Shown: positions 45,167 through 52,628 of the stretch, one piece after another
Numbering within the stretch: the first letter of the stretch is position 1
Layout: each line of letters opens with the position of its first letter
Assembly: GCF_003752585.1 (NCBI RefSeq)
Contig: NZ_RKHR01000008.1
Span: 62,001-126,000, forward strand
Direction of reading: 5' to 3'
DNA length: 64,000 nucleotides
DNA from: Sinobacterium caligoides
GTDB taxonomy: Bacteria; Pseudomonadota; Gammaproteobacteria; Pseudomonadales; Sinobacteriaceae
Notes under the pieces: model-generated
The model's database searches: none
Seen by the model: the letters and a program-made list of their open reading frames with translations, nothing else
Told to the model about the DNA's origin: nothing
Made by a program: the position numbers and the translations under genes

Positions 45167-46729
45167 ATGATAAGCGACCACTATATCGACATCGTCGAAG
45201 ACCTAGCACACCCCCTCTCCGGCGCCGAGCGCTACGAGCGACTGCTGACAGCCATCCGTCAGTCCATTCCCTGTGACGCCATCGCGCTGCTGCAGCTGCA
45301 TGACGACTACCTCCGCCCGGTGGCCTTTTTTGGCCTGAACCCAGAAACTGCAGGTCGACGCTTTGTTTTAAGCCAACACCCGCGGCTCGCCCATATCCTC
45401 ACTAGCCGCAGCATCGTCCGCTTCGAGAGTGACTCCGATATGCCGGACCCCTATGACGGCCTGGTACAAACCGTCGACGGCGAGCTGCACGTCCACGATT
45501 GCATGGGGGTCTCCATCTACATCGATGAGCAACCCTGGGGCGTCATCACCCTCGACGCGATGCGACCCGGACAGTTTGACGACGTCCCCCCTCAGGCACA
45601 GCTGTCCGCCATCACACTGACCCGCGCCGTTATCACCGTCGCACAACACATCCAAAAACTAGAGCAGCGCCTAGTACACGGCAGCGAAGTGACAGCCGGA
45701 CTCAGTCGTGACGTGGTGAAAAACGAAATCATTGGCAGCAGCACGGCCATGAAACAGTTGTTAGAAGAGATAGATACCGTTGCTAAGACGCCGCTGACAG
45801 TACTTATCCAGGGCGAAACCGGCGTCGGCAAGGAGATCATCGCCCAACATCTCCACCTCCGCTCGGATCGTGCCGAGCAGGCAATGGTACAGATCAACTG
45901 TGCCGCCCTGCCCGAAACCCTCGCCGAGGCCGAGCTGTTTGGCCACACCAAGGGCGCCTTCACTGGCGCCACCGAGGCGCGCAGCGGCCGCTTTGAGCTG
46001 GCCGATGGCGGCACCCTGTTATTGGATGAGGTTGGTGAAATCCCCCTAGCATTACAAGCAAAACTACTTCGCGCCCTGCAAGAAGGCGAGATTCAGCGTG
46101 TCGGTAGCGATGACATCATCAAGGTCGACGTGCGGATTCTCGCGGCGACAAATCGCGACCTTAAAGCAGAGGTGAAAGCGGGCCGCTTCCGCGCCGACCT
46201 TTATCATCGGCTGAGTGTTTTCCCAATCACCATTCCGACACTGCAGCAGCGCGGTAACGACGTCCTGCTGCTCGCAGAGAATTTCTTAGAGCGCGATCAG
46301 TTTCGTCTCAATATAAAAAAGCTCATCCTCAGCCACGAAGCCAAACAGGCATTGCTTAACTACGATTGGCCGGGTAACGTGCGCGAGCTCGAACACCTGT
46401 TAAGCCGAGCGGCGCTCAAGGCTAAAATCCATCAACACGATAGCGACATCATCCACATCGACACCGACAACCTAGGCTTAGATCATGCACTACCGACAGC
46501 AATCACAACGGTTGATGAGAAGGTAAAACAAACGCCGAAGGGCCTCTCCTTAAAACTCTCTATCGACGGTTTTCAGCGCCAACTGATCATCGAGGCGCTA
46601 GCCAAAAATCATGGCAACGTCTCTGCAGCCGCCAGGCAGCTCTCCGTGCATCGCAGTAATTTATTGCGACTGATGAAAAGACTCGGCATCCACCAAGCAG
46701 AGCCTAAAACAACCGTCTACCGAGCGTAG
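45167..46729 (+). CDS. norR: Nitric oxide-responsive transcriptional activator NorR
   Basis: A 520-residue sigma-54 enhancer-binding protein. The N-terminal GAF domain contains DSDMPDPYDGL near residues 88-98 and HDCMG near 110, which correspond to the region that holds the non-haem iron ligands in E. coli NorR. The AAA+ domain has Walker A GETGVGKE and the sigma-54 contact loop GAFTGA intact. A Fis-type helix-turn-helix ends the protein (NHGNVSAAARQLSVHRSNLLRLMKRLG). The ATG at 45167 is preferred over an upstream TTG. No flavorubredoxin or flavohaemoglobin gene is in the window; the only visible target is the divergent small membrane gene. Confidence 0.93.
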   Translation: MISDHYIDIVEDLAHPLSGAERYERLLTAIRQSIPCDAIALLQLHDDYLRPVAFFGLNPETAGRRFVLSQHPRLAHILTSRSIVRFESDSDMPDPYDGLVQTVDGELHVHDCMGVSIYIDEQPWGVITLDAMRPGQFDDVPPQAQLSAITLTRAVITVAQHIQKLEQRLVHGSEVTAGLSRDVVKNEIIGSSTAMKQLLEEIDTVAKTPLTVLIQGETGVGKEIIAQHLHLRSDRAEQAMVQINCAALPETLAEAELFGHTKGAFTGATEARSGRFELADGGTLLLDEVGEIPLALQAKLLRALQEGEIQRVGSDDIIKVDVRILAATNRDLKAEVKAGRFRADLYHRLSVFPITIPTLQQRGNDVLLLAENFLERDQFRLNIKKLILSHEAKQALLNYDWPGNVRELEHLLSRAALKAKIHQHDSDIIHIDTDNLGLDHALPTAITTVDEKVKQTPKGLSLKLSIDGFQRQLIIEALAKNHGNVSAAARQLSVHRSNLLRLMKRLGIHQAEPKTTVYRA

Positions 46730-46840
46730 AATCTAATATGCCATCTGCAGGCAGGCCTGTTGATACAGCTGCCGATTAGTGCAGCGGCAAGGGTGCGAGA
46801 ATCAGGCGATTGCCTTGCCACTCTGATTTGGCGAATTTAA

Positions 46841-46865
46841 AACATTGCGAAAATGTTATTTTTTT
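46841..46865 (+). terminator. Weak intrinsic terminator after norR
   Basis: AACATT-GCGAA-AATGTT followed by A and eight T-rich bases, about 110 bases after the norR stop. The stem is short and AT-rich, so it may be leaky. Confidence 0.5.
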
Positions 46866-46903
46866 CCTGTTGACCCGAAAGAAAAAACAGCCAACACTGA
46901 AGT

Positions 46904-46981
46904 ATGAATAATTTACACGTAGCACGACATAGCCATCAACATCCAAGCCATATTTGGCTGGGAGTGCTATCGCTTACGTGA
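46904..46981 (+). CDS. Histidine leader peptide
   Basis: A 25-codon open frame starting at ATG 46904 and ending TGA 46979-46981. Histidine occupies positions 5, 9, 11, 13 and 16, that is five of twelve residues, with CAC once and CAT four times. It lies directly before a competing-hairpin region and an intrinsic terminator that precede a HisRS-like gene. This is the layout of a his-type attenuation leader: ribosome stalling at His codons when charged tRNA-His is scarce would favour read-through. The ribosome binding site is weak, and a TTGACC -35-like element stands at 46870-46875. Confidence 0.82.
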   Translation: MNNLHVARHSHQHPSHIWLGVLSLT

Positions 46982-47040
46982 AATGAACAGCCCTATCACG
47001 AAGAAAGCCCTCCCAGTCACCCACTGCGAGGGCTTTTTTA
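46958..47040 (+). promoter_or_regulatory. His-responsive transcription attenuator
   Basis: Terminator: AAAGCCCTC (47004-47012) pairs with GAGGGCTTT (47028-47036), extended inside by CAGT/ACTG, and is followed by T. Antiterminator: CTGGGAG (46958-46964), inside the end of the leader peptide frame, is perfectly complementary to CTCCCAG (47010-47016), which includes part of the terminator's ascending arm. The two pairings exclude each other. A small hairpin AGCCA/TGGCT at 46945-46959 could act as the protector. The structure controls the HisRS-like gene that begins 25 bases later. Confidence 0.82.
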
Positions 47041-47064
47041 TGGTAAAAAGATATAGGTGTTGTG

Positions 47065-47694
47065 ATGAAATACAAAATCGATTCTCAGGTCCGTGGCGTC
47101 AGAATAATCAGCGGTGACGAGGCTAAAGAGCGACGAAGCGTGCTCAATCAATTGATCAATCTTGCAGAGGCCGCCGGCTGCCAGGAAATCATTCTGCCCA
47201 GCCTAGAGCCCGCAAAAATCTATGCCGACAAAGCTGGCACAGAAGTGCTCGATCAGATGTATGTACTAAAAGACAAAAAGTCCCGCGAGTTGTGCTTACG
47301 ACCTGAGGGCACGGCGACGGTGCAGCTGTTAGCTGATAAACACCTTAGCCGCAACAAGGATGTTAAGTTTTGGTATTTTGAGCGCTGTTGGCGCTACGAG
47401 AAACCCCAGGAAGGACGCTATCGTGAGTTTTTTCAATTCGGTGTCGAGGTGATTAATCCATCATCTGACAAGGTTAAAGAAGAGCTGATTGCTCTAGCCG
47501 AAGCGATGGTGCGAGTAAAAACCAGCGAGTTCGACACCGTCGCTTCGGTCAAACGCGGACTGCAGTACTATACCGAGGATGGCTTTGAAATATCGGCGAA
47601 TAAACTGGGTAGCCAGAAGCAAATTGTCGGCGGCGGCGCCTATCGCCAGGGTATCGGCTTCGGCATTGGCTTCGATCGTTTAATGCTCTGCTAG
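47065..47694 (+). CDS. Minimal histidyl-tRNA synthetase-like protein (catalytic core only)
   Basis: A 209-residue class II synthetase core. Motif 1 falls in GCQEIILPSLEP, LRPEGTA follows at 79-84, motif 2 is RYEKPQEGRYREFFQFGVEV (110-129), the histidine-binding RGLQYY is at 164-169, and motif 3 is GIGFDRLML (200-208). It lacks the insertion domain that normally lies between motif 2 and RGLDYY, and has no anticodon-binding domain: the chain stops one residue after motif 3. Full HisRS is about 420 residues. The active-site residues suggest that it can bind or adenylate histidine, but it should not charge tRNA in the usual way. HisZ is a longer relative. It is controlled by a His attenuator and ends in a hairpin. 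Confidence 0.85.
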   Translation: MKYKIDSQVRGVRIISGDEAKERRSVLNQLINLAEAAGCQEIILPSLEPAKIYADKAGTEVLDQMYVLKDKKSRELCLRPEGTATVQLLADKHLSRNKDVKFWYFERCWRYEKPQEGRYREFFQFGVEVINPSSDKVKEELIALAEAMVRVKTSEFDTVASVKRGLQYYTEDGFEISANKLGSQKQIVGGGAYRQGIGFGIGFDRLMLC

Positions 47695-47708
47695 AGCAAC
47701 AGCCAGCA

Positions 47709-47740
47709 CAAGCGCAACACGTCTGACAGTGTTGCGCTTG
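47709..47740 (+). terminator. Hairpin terminator of the HisRS-like gene
   Basis: A 12-base-pair perfect stem (CAAGCGCAACAC with GTGTTGCGCTTG) and 8-base loop, 14 bases after the stop. Few T follow, so it could be only partly efficient. Confidence 0.75.
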
Positions 47741-47825
47741 TTCAGCTATTCTGCCAGCCACCCCCACTATATCGCCATGAATTAATACTGTATTGTGGCC
47801 TCAACGATCTGCAGCACGGAGAGTA

Positions 47826-48638
47826 ATGAACAGGATGAATCAAGACTATGAAGAACACGGCTACTTCGTGCAGAGAAATTTTTTTAGCGAAGATGAACTG
47901 CGACCACTAAAACGGCTGCTGACAAATTTTCATCATGCATGGCAACAGCAGCACGCCAGCGACTATGCCGAACGGGCGGTCAACTCAGCCTATATTACCG
48001 GTCGCGAGCACCTAAACGAGCAGCAACGGCTGCAGTTATTTCATTTTATAGCCTCCACAAAACTAATGCGCATCGTCAACGATGTCCTTGCCGAAGGCGC
48101 CACCTTCATGAACAGCCAGCTGTTCTTTGACCCTGCCAACCCAGCACAAAAAAACTATTGGCACAGGGACCCGCAATACCATCTCTCCATCGACGAGCAA
48201 AAAACGGCACTGTCAGGCCCCGAAGTGGTTCACCTGCGCATCCCCCTCGTCGACGAACCCGGCATTGAGCTCATCCCCGGCAGCCACCGACGCTGGGACA
48301 GTAACGAGGAGCTCGCCGTTCGGCTACAACACGGCCAACGAAAGAACTATCAAGCACTCGATTCTGGCGTCACTGTCGAACTCGCCGCCGGCGACCTACT
48401 GGTCTTTTCCGCCAACATGATTCATCGCGGCCTATACGGCATGGATCGCCTGTCATTCGATATTCTATTCTGTGATCCGGAACCTGATCTACTCACCTTC
48501 ATCGCCGATGATTGCCTACCCGAGCCAAACATACTTGAGCAGCTCGAAGACGCCAGTGCCTTCGAGAAAACGCTAGCGATCAAGGCAAAGCTCTCTCAAC
48601 AGATCGACAACATTCACCTCGAGGTTAGCAAGTCATGA
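47826..48638 (+). CDS. Phytanoyl-CoA dioxygenase family protein
   Basis: A 270-residue Fe(II)/2-oxoglutarate-dependent oxygenase of the PhyH family. The metal ligands are His113 and Asp115 in YWHRDPQYH and His200 in ANMIHRGLYG, and Arg208 can bind 2-oxoglutarate. The region IPLVDEPGIELIPGSHRRW is the family core. GGAGAG precedes the ATG at 47826; the upstream TTG at 47793 is rejected. The substrate is unknown and need not be a phytanoyl chain. The next small gene overlaps its stop by four bases, which suggests joint production. Confidence 0.87.
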   Translation: MNRMNQDYEEHGYFVQRNFFSEDELRPLKRLLTNFHHAWQQQHASDYAERAVNSAYITGREHLNEQQRLQLFHFIASTKLMRIVNDVLAEGATFMNSQLFFDPANPAQKNYWHRDPQYHLSIDEQKTALSGPEVVHLRIPLVDEPGIELIPGSHRRWDSNEELAVRLQHGQRKNYQALDSGVTVELAAGDLLVFSANMIHRGLYGMDRLSFDILFCDPEPDLLTFIADDCLPEPNILEQLEDASAFEKTLAIKAKLSQQIDNIHLEVSKS

Positions 48639-48937
48639 GGAAGCGCGACAAAAAAACTGAAAAGACTATTCGTGAAACACTCACTATAGTCTGTGAAATC
48701 GCACTGCAGCAATTTAGTGGCTTCAGCTGGCTCACCCACACCGTCAACTATCAAAATTTCCCCGACTCGCTGCAGGTCACCTGTGTTTATCAGGACCAAG
48801 AACAGCTAATAGAAGCCATAGAAAATGATGATGTAAACCAGTTTCGCTTGCTCATCAAACAACAATTATACGATGCGGGCATCAACCTCAACAACATCAA
48901 ACGACAGATCAACTTTGACACCGAGGGTGACACCTAG
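48635..48937 (+). CDS. 100-residue conserved protein (sometimes labelled Fis-family)
   Basis: A small soluble protein: a basic N-terminus (MRKRDKKTEKTIRETLTIVCEIAL), a central FSGFSWLTHTVNYQNFPDSLQVTCVY and a helical end with NNIKRQINFDTE. I recall this family from Pseudomonas, Vibrio and Shewanella, where automatic annotation calls it a Fis-family regulator, although I see no helix-turn-helix. Its function is unknown. The ATG overlaps the PhyH stop in ATGA, so translation is coupled to the dioxygenase. Confidence 0.75.
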   Translation: MRKRDKKTEKTIRETLTIVCEIALQQFSGFSWLTHTVNYQNFPDSLQVTCVYQDQEQLIEAIENDDVNQFRLLIKQQLYDAGINLNNIKRQINFDTEGDT

Positions 48938-49107
48938 TAACTGCGGCACTAGAACGAGACACTGAAAATAGAATGCAAAAATAAATAGAGCGCAGCGATT
49001 AAAGCGCAAGGTCATTACGAGCTTTACAGAAAATAATCTAGCGAATATATTTATAGCAATGAAGTCAGTATCAAGTTTATCTGGGCGGCATAAGCCAAGG
49101 GAAAACG

Positions 49108-49563
49108 ATGATGATTAGCGACGACTGCCAGTGGAGCCAACAGGAAATTCTAAGTTTTTTAGCGGCAGCCAAAATCCCGCTTAGAGCTTCTTTTTGCAAC
49201 ACAAAAAATGAGCCGATGATATGCTCGTTATGGTTTAAGTCCGACGGGATAACACTGTGGGCTGCTAGTCATGAGAACTCCTACCTGATCAAACAGCTGA
49301 AACATAACCAGACAATTTCTTTTGAGGTTTCCACCAACGAGTACCCTTACAAAGGGGTTAGGGGTAAAGCAACGGTTGAGCTAGTGAAAAACAATGCCGA
49401 CGCTATTTTGCACGAACTCATCGATAAGTACCTTGGCAACAGCAACAACCAACTTGCAACATGGCTATTGAGCCGAGCCAGCAATGAATACGCCATTAAG
49501 ATAACGCCCAGCCATATCAACTCTTGGGACTTCTCCGATCGCATGCCCGATCAGCAACAATAA
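49108..49563 (+). CDS. Pyridoxamine 5'-phosphate oxidase-like flavin-binding protein
   Basis: A 151-residue single-domain protein of the FMN-binding split-barrel type. The pattern ILSFLAAAKIPLRASFCNTKNEPMICSLWFKSDGITLWAAS, followed by LIKQLKHNQTISFEVSTNEYPYKGVRGKATVEL, is that of small PNPOx-like proteins, many of which bind F420, FMN or haem. No catalytic inference is possible. The ATG at 49108 follows AAGGGAAAA. A terminator stands after the stop. Confidence 0.83.
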   Translation: MMISDDCQWSQQEILSFLAAAKIPLRASFCNTKNEPMICSLWFKSDGITLWAASHENSYLIKQLKHNQTISFEVSTNEYPYKGVRGKATVELVKNNADAILHELIDKYLGNSNNQLATWLLSRASNEYAIKITPSHINSWDFSDRMPDQQQ

Positions 49564-49592
49564 TCTCTATCCCCTCACTCTCCCGCATCAAT

Positions 49593-49631
49593 AACTACTA
49601 ACTCCCTCATCAAGGAAATTAGTAGTTTTTA
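49593..49631 (+). terminator. Intrinsic terminator after the PNPOx-like gene
   Basis: AACTACTAA (49593-49601) pairs with TTAGTAGTT (49619-49627), with an inner CTCC/GGAA extension, followed by T. Confidence 0.85.
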
Positions 49632-49794
49632 TCGATACACACCAAGGTTATCTTATAAACTGTAATCACCTGCAGCCTGCAATACACTGAACGCTCGCAG
49701 ACAAACGGTGTATATTGGATAATAGGACGACGGAACACTATAAGCCCACGCCAACTCAAATAACAAAGCCGACCCTATCGTTAAGGAAAACAAT

Positions 49795-49856
49795 ATGTCA
49801 GCCATCAAAAATATCTTTTCCCTGCATTGCTAGCTTTGCCGAGCATGACCGCTTAA
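49795..49856 (+). pseudogene. Remnant of an exported-protein gene start
   Basis: Behind a good ribosome binding site (TAAGGAAAACAAT) an ATG opens a 12-codon frame, MSAIKNIFSLHC, closed by TAG at 49831. A one-step frame change at about 49818 would continue as PALLALPSMTA, together forming a plausible signal peptide, which again stops at 49854-49856. It looks like the degenerate 5' end of a lost gene. It could instead be a very short peptide. Confidence 0.35.
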
Positions 49857-49907
49857 CAACATAGATCGCTTAGAACTCCCCTCAATAACAATACGAAAGA
49901 CATCGCC

Positions 49908-51035
49908 ATGCAGATAGAAAACACCCACACCGTCAATGGGGCCAATCCCGTCGACATCGACAACCTTCAGCGCCGTTACGATATTGACTGGATTAGAACC
50001 TTAGCCGTAGGACTGCTGATTATCTACCATATCACCGTCAGCTTCCTACCCTGGGCAAAGCAGTTTAATTTCATGCAAAACGATCAACCTTTGATGGAGC
50101 TCTGGACTTTTATGTCTTTAATTAACCTGTGGCGCATACCGATTATCTTCATGGTGGCAGGCATGGGGCTGTACTTCTCGATGCAGCGACGCAACTACCG
50201 TCAACTGATGCAAGAGAGAAGCAGGTTTATCCTGCTGCCGCTGGTTTTCGGCAGCCTATTTATCGTTCCACTGTTGCCTTTTATGCTGAGTAATTTTTAT
50301 CAGCAGGCGTTTTCATATCGACCTGCCATGGGCCACCTGTGGTTTCTCGGCAATATCTACGCTTACGTATTACTGCTGCTGCCGTTATTTATTTATCTCA
50401 ATAACCGCCCCGACAACCTGCTGTTTCGCGCATTCAACAAGCTTCTGCAGCACCCTGCAGGCCTCTACTTACTCGCCCTGCCGATGATGCTCGAAGCCTG
50501 GCTCATCAACCCGGAACTTTTCTTTATCTATTATAAAAACCTACATGGATTTTGGCTCGGCATTATCTGCTTCAGTCTCGGCTTCCTCTTTGTCTCGCTA
50601 AAGGGGACATTCTGGTCCGCAGTACAACGCAGCCGTCATTGCTCGCTCACCCTTGCCCTACTCTGTTTCTTTAACCGCCTCATCATCTTTCAGTTCGAAG
50701 CTGTACCTAATCCACTGCTGGCCTTTGAGTCACTGTGTTGGATGCTCGCCATCTTCGGCTATGCTTGCCGCCACTTAAATCGAACATCATCGACGCTCAG
50801 CTATTTTAGTCAGGCGGTTTTTCCCGTTTATATAATTCACATGCCGGTACAGTATGCCGTGTCATATTACCTACTACCGCTCAGCTTAAATCCGTGGTTA
50901 AAGTTAATGGTATTAATAACTGCCACCTTTATTATTTGCCTGAGCTGTTATGAATATATTATTAGGCGCACAGGCTGGCTAAGGCCGCTGTTCGGCATGA
51001 AACACCTCAATATAACCTCTAATTCGAGATCATAA
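49908..51035 (+). CDS. Acyltransferase 3 family membrane protein
   Basis: A 375-residue integral membrane acyltransferase with about ten hydrophobic segments. The N-terminal RRYDIDWIRTLAVGLLIIYHITVSFLPW contains the conserved Arg and the catalytic His of the family, and FMVAGMGLYFSMQRRNYRQLMQERSRFILLPLVFGSLF is typical of the OpgC/acetyltransferase group. These enzymes transfer acyl groups onto extracellular glycans or other envelope molecules. No glycan cluster is nearby, so the acceptor is unknown. Confidence 0.85.
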   Translation: MQIENTHTVNGANPVDIDNLQRRYDIDWIRTLAVGLLIIYHITVSFLPWAKQFNFMQNDQPLMELWTFMSLINLWRIPIIFMVAGMGLYFSMQRRNYRQLMQERSRFILLPLVFGSLFIVPLLPFMLSNFYQQAFSYRPAMGHLWFLGNIYAYVLLLLPLFIYLNNRPDNLLFRAFNKLLQHPAGLYLLALPMMLEAWLINPELFFIYYKNLHGFWLGIICFSLGFLFVSLKGTFWSAVQRSRHCSLTLALLCFFNRLIIFQFEAVPNPLLAFESLCWMLAIFGYACRHLNRTSSTLSYFSQAVFPVYIIHMPVQYAVSYYLLPLSLNPWLKLMVLITATFIICLSCYEYIIRRTGWLRPLFGMKHLNITSNSRS

Positions 51036-51270
51036 TACCCGAGGTATAATCGACGGTGGTGAGCCGGCTCATCGCGCCCCTGACTGGGCATCACCATCTC
51101 CACCTCATTGATAATGGGCTGTCCGAGTTACGCAGGCAACTCTTACGCCCTGCGCTCCCGAGGTATTGCTTCAATAAGAGAGAAAAACGCGTTCTCGAAG
51201 CGTCGAGAAAAATAAACTAGCTTTTTTCTCTTATGAATACCGCCAGCCGATCTATAGATCACATCATTTT

Positions 51271-52227
51271 TCAACCCCACACATCACTGAGACTATACGG
51301 GCTCTCAGCCCCAAACCAGCTACTTAGACTAAAATATCGCTGCACGATATTTATTGCCGCAATCTCACTATTATCTTGCTCTGTTAACTCAAGTAGCGCT
51401 GCCGCTAGGTTTTCTGCTAACCGAGTCGGTGAGGATGACTTAGGTATCACCGAGACACCGCGCTGTATTTGCCAGGCTAATAACACTTGCGCAGAACTAG
51501 CCCCTCTTCGTGCAGCAATTCGCTGTATTGTTGCATCCTCTAATATCATCCGTTCATCAGCCGAACGCAGTTCTGCAGACCGACCCGATGAGCCCAAGGG
51601 CGAGTAAGCCGTCATATGGATGCCCTGCTGCTGGCAGAAACCCAATAACTCTCGCTGCTGCAAATAAGGGTGGGACTCCACCTGATTAACCGATGGCACG
51701 ACGCTAGCTACCGACATAATTTCTTTTAGATGGCTGATATTGAAGTTTGAAACACCGATATTCTTTACCAACCCCTCCTTTTGCAAGGCCTCCATAGCCA
51801 GCCAAGTCTCTTTTAATGCCAACTCATTGCGAGGTACAAAATCTTCTCGGCTTGCAGGAGATCGCACGCCGTGCCGAAACGCTATTGGCCAGTGAATCAC
51901 ATATAAATCCAGGTAATCTAGCTGTAGATCCGCCAATGTGGAAAGGCAGGCAGGTCGAACATGCTCTGCTTTTTGATTGTCATTCCACAGCTTAGAAGTA
52001 ATCCACAGGTCCTGCCGTTCAACAGCCGAATGACTCAAGCTATGCTGCAATGCCTGCCCTACCTGGCATTCATTGCCATAGACTGCTGCACAGTCTATGT
52101 GACGATAACCACTACTAATTGCACTATCAACGACCTTTACCATCGTCGACAAGTCCGACTTCCAGGTCCCCAGGCCAATCATCGGCATCCTTGCCCCCGT
52201 ATTTAGCACAGCATCTTTCATATCCAT
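51271..52227 (-). CDS. Aldo/keto reductase
   Basis: A 318-residue TIM-barrel NADPH-dependent oxidoreductase. The catalytic tetrad is complete: Asp45 and Tyr50 in HIDCAAVYGNE, Lys79 in TSKLWN and His112 in VIHWP. The cofactor region VIPKSSSPTRLAENL near residue 265 provides the Lys-Ser and Arg contacts with NADPH. It should reduce aldehydes or ketones. The ATG at 52227 starts MDMKDAVLNTG. No coupled gene is seen. Confidence 0.93.
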   Translation of the reverse strand: MDMKDAVLNTGARMPMIGLGTWKSDLSTMVKVVDSAISSGYRHIDCAAVYGNECQVGQALQHSLSHSAVERQDLWITSKLWNDNQKAEHVRPACLSTLADLQLDYLDLYVIHWPIAFRHGVRSPASREDFVPRNELALKETWLAMEALQKEGLVKNIGVSNFNISHLKEIMSVASVVPSVNQVESHPYLQQRELLGFCQQQGIHMTAYSPLGSSGRSAELRSADERMILEDATIQRIAARRGASSAQVLLAWQIQRGVSVIPKSSSPTRLAENLAAALLELTEQDNSEIAAINIVQRYFSLSSWFGAESPYSLSDVWG

Positions 52228-52628
52228 TCCCTGTCATAATTTGACTATATTTAATCTTTTCTTCGAGCTGAAGTTAACGTCGTAAATTACGCTGCCGATA
52301 GCGTGTCTCATCCGCATAAAAAAAATGATCATACTAGCGTGCAGAAAACCCTAACGAATACCCATCCCTGGTATCGACAGTAACTTTAAGCTATCGATCA
52401 ATTGCTTAATTGGCTGACATGTTACAGCAGCGCTATAAATAGAAACATGACTATTGAAGCATAATATTCAAGAAGTAGTTTTAAAAATCGGGCTAGTCGA
52501 GCACTAAAATTAAATAACCAAGATGCCGTGTCACAAACGATCAAAAACAAAGGGCTCATCGCGTAACCAAACTGCTACACGCTTCACAGGCAACACACTG
52601 AGCTGAGTGTGTTGCACTACAGTTGCGA
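52228..52628. other. Intergenic region with a 3' hairpin
   Basis: About 400 bases, AT-rich in the middle, carrying the promoter of the aldo/keto reductase gene at the left. A 10-base-pair hairpin (GCAACACACT/AGTGTGTTGC, 52590-52615) lies just past the stop of the next minus-strand gene and may end its transcript, although no U run follows. Confidence 0.45.
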
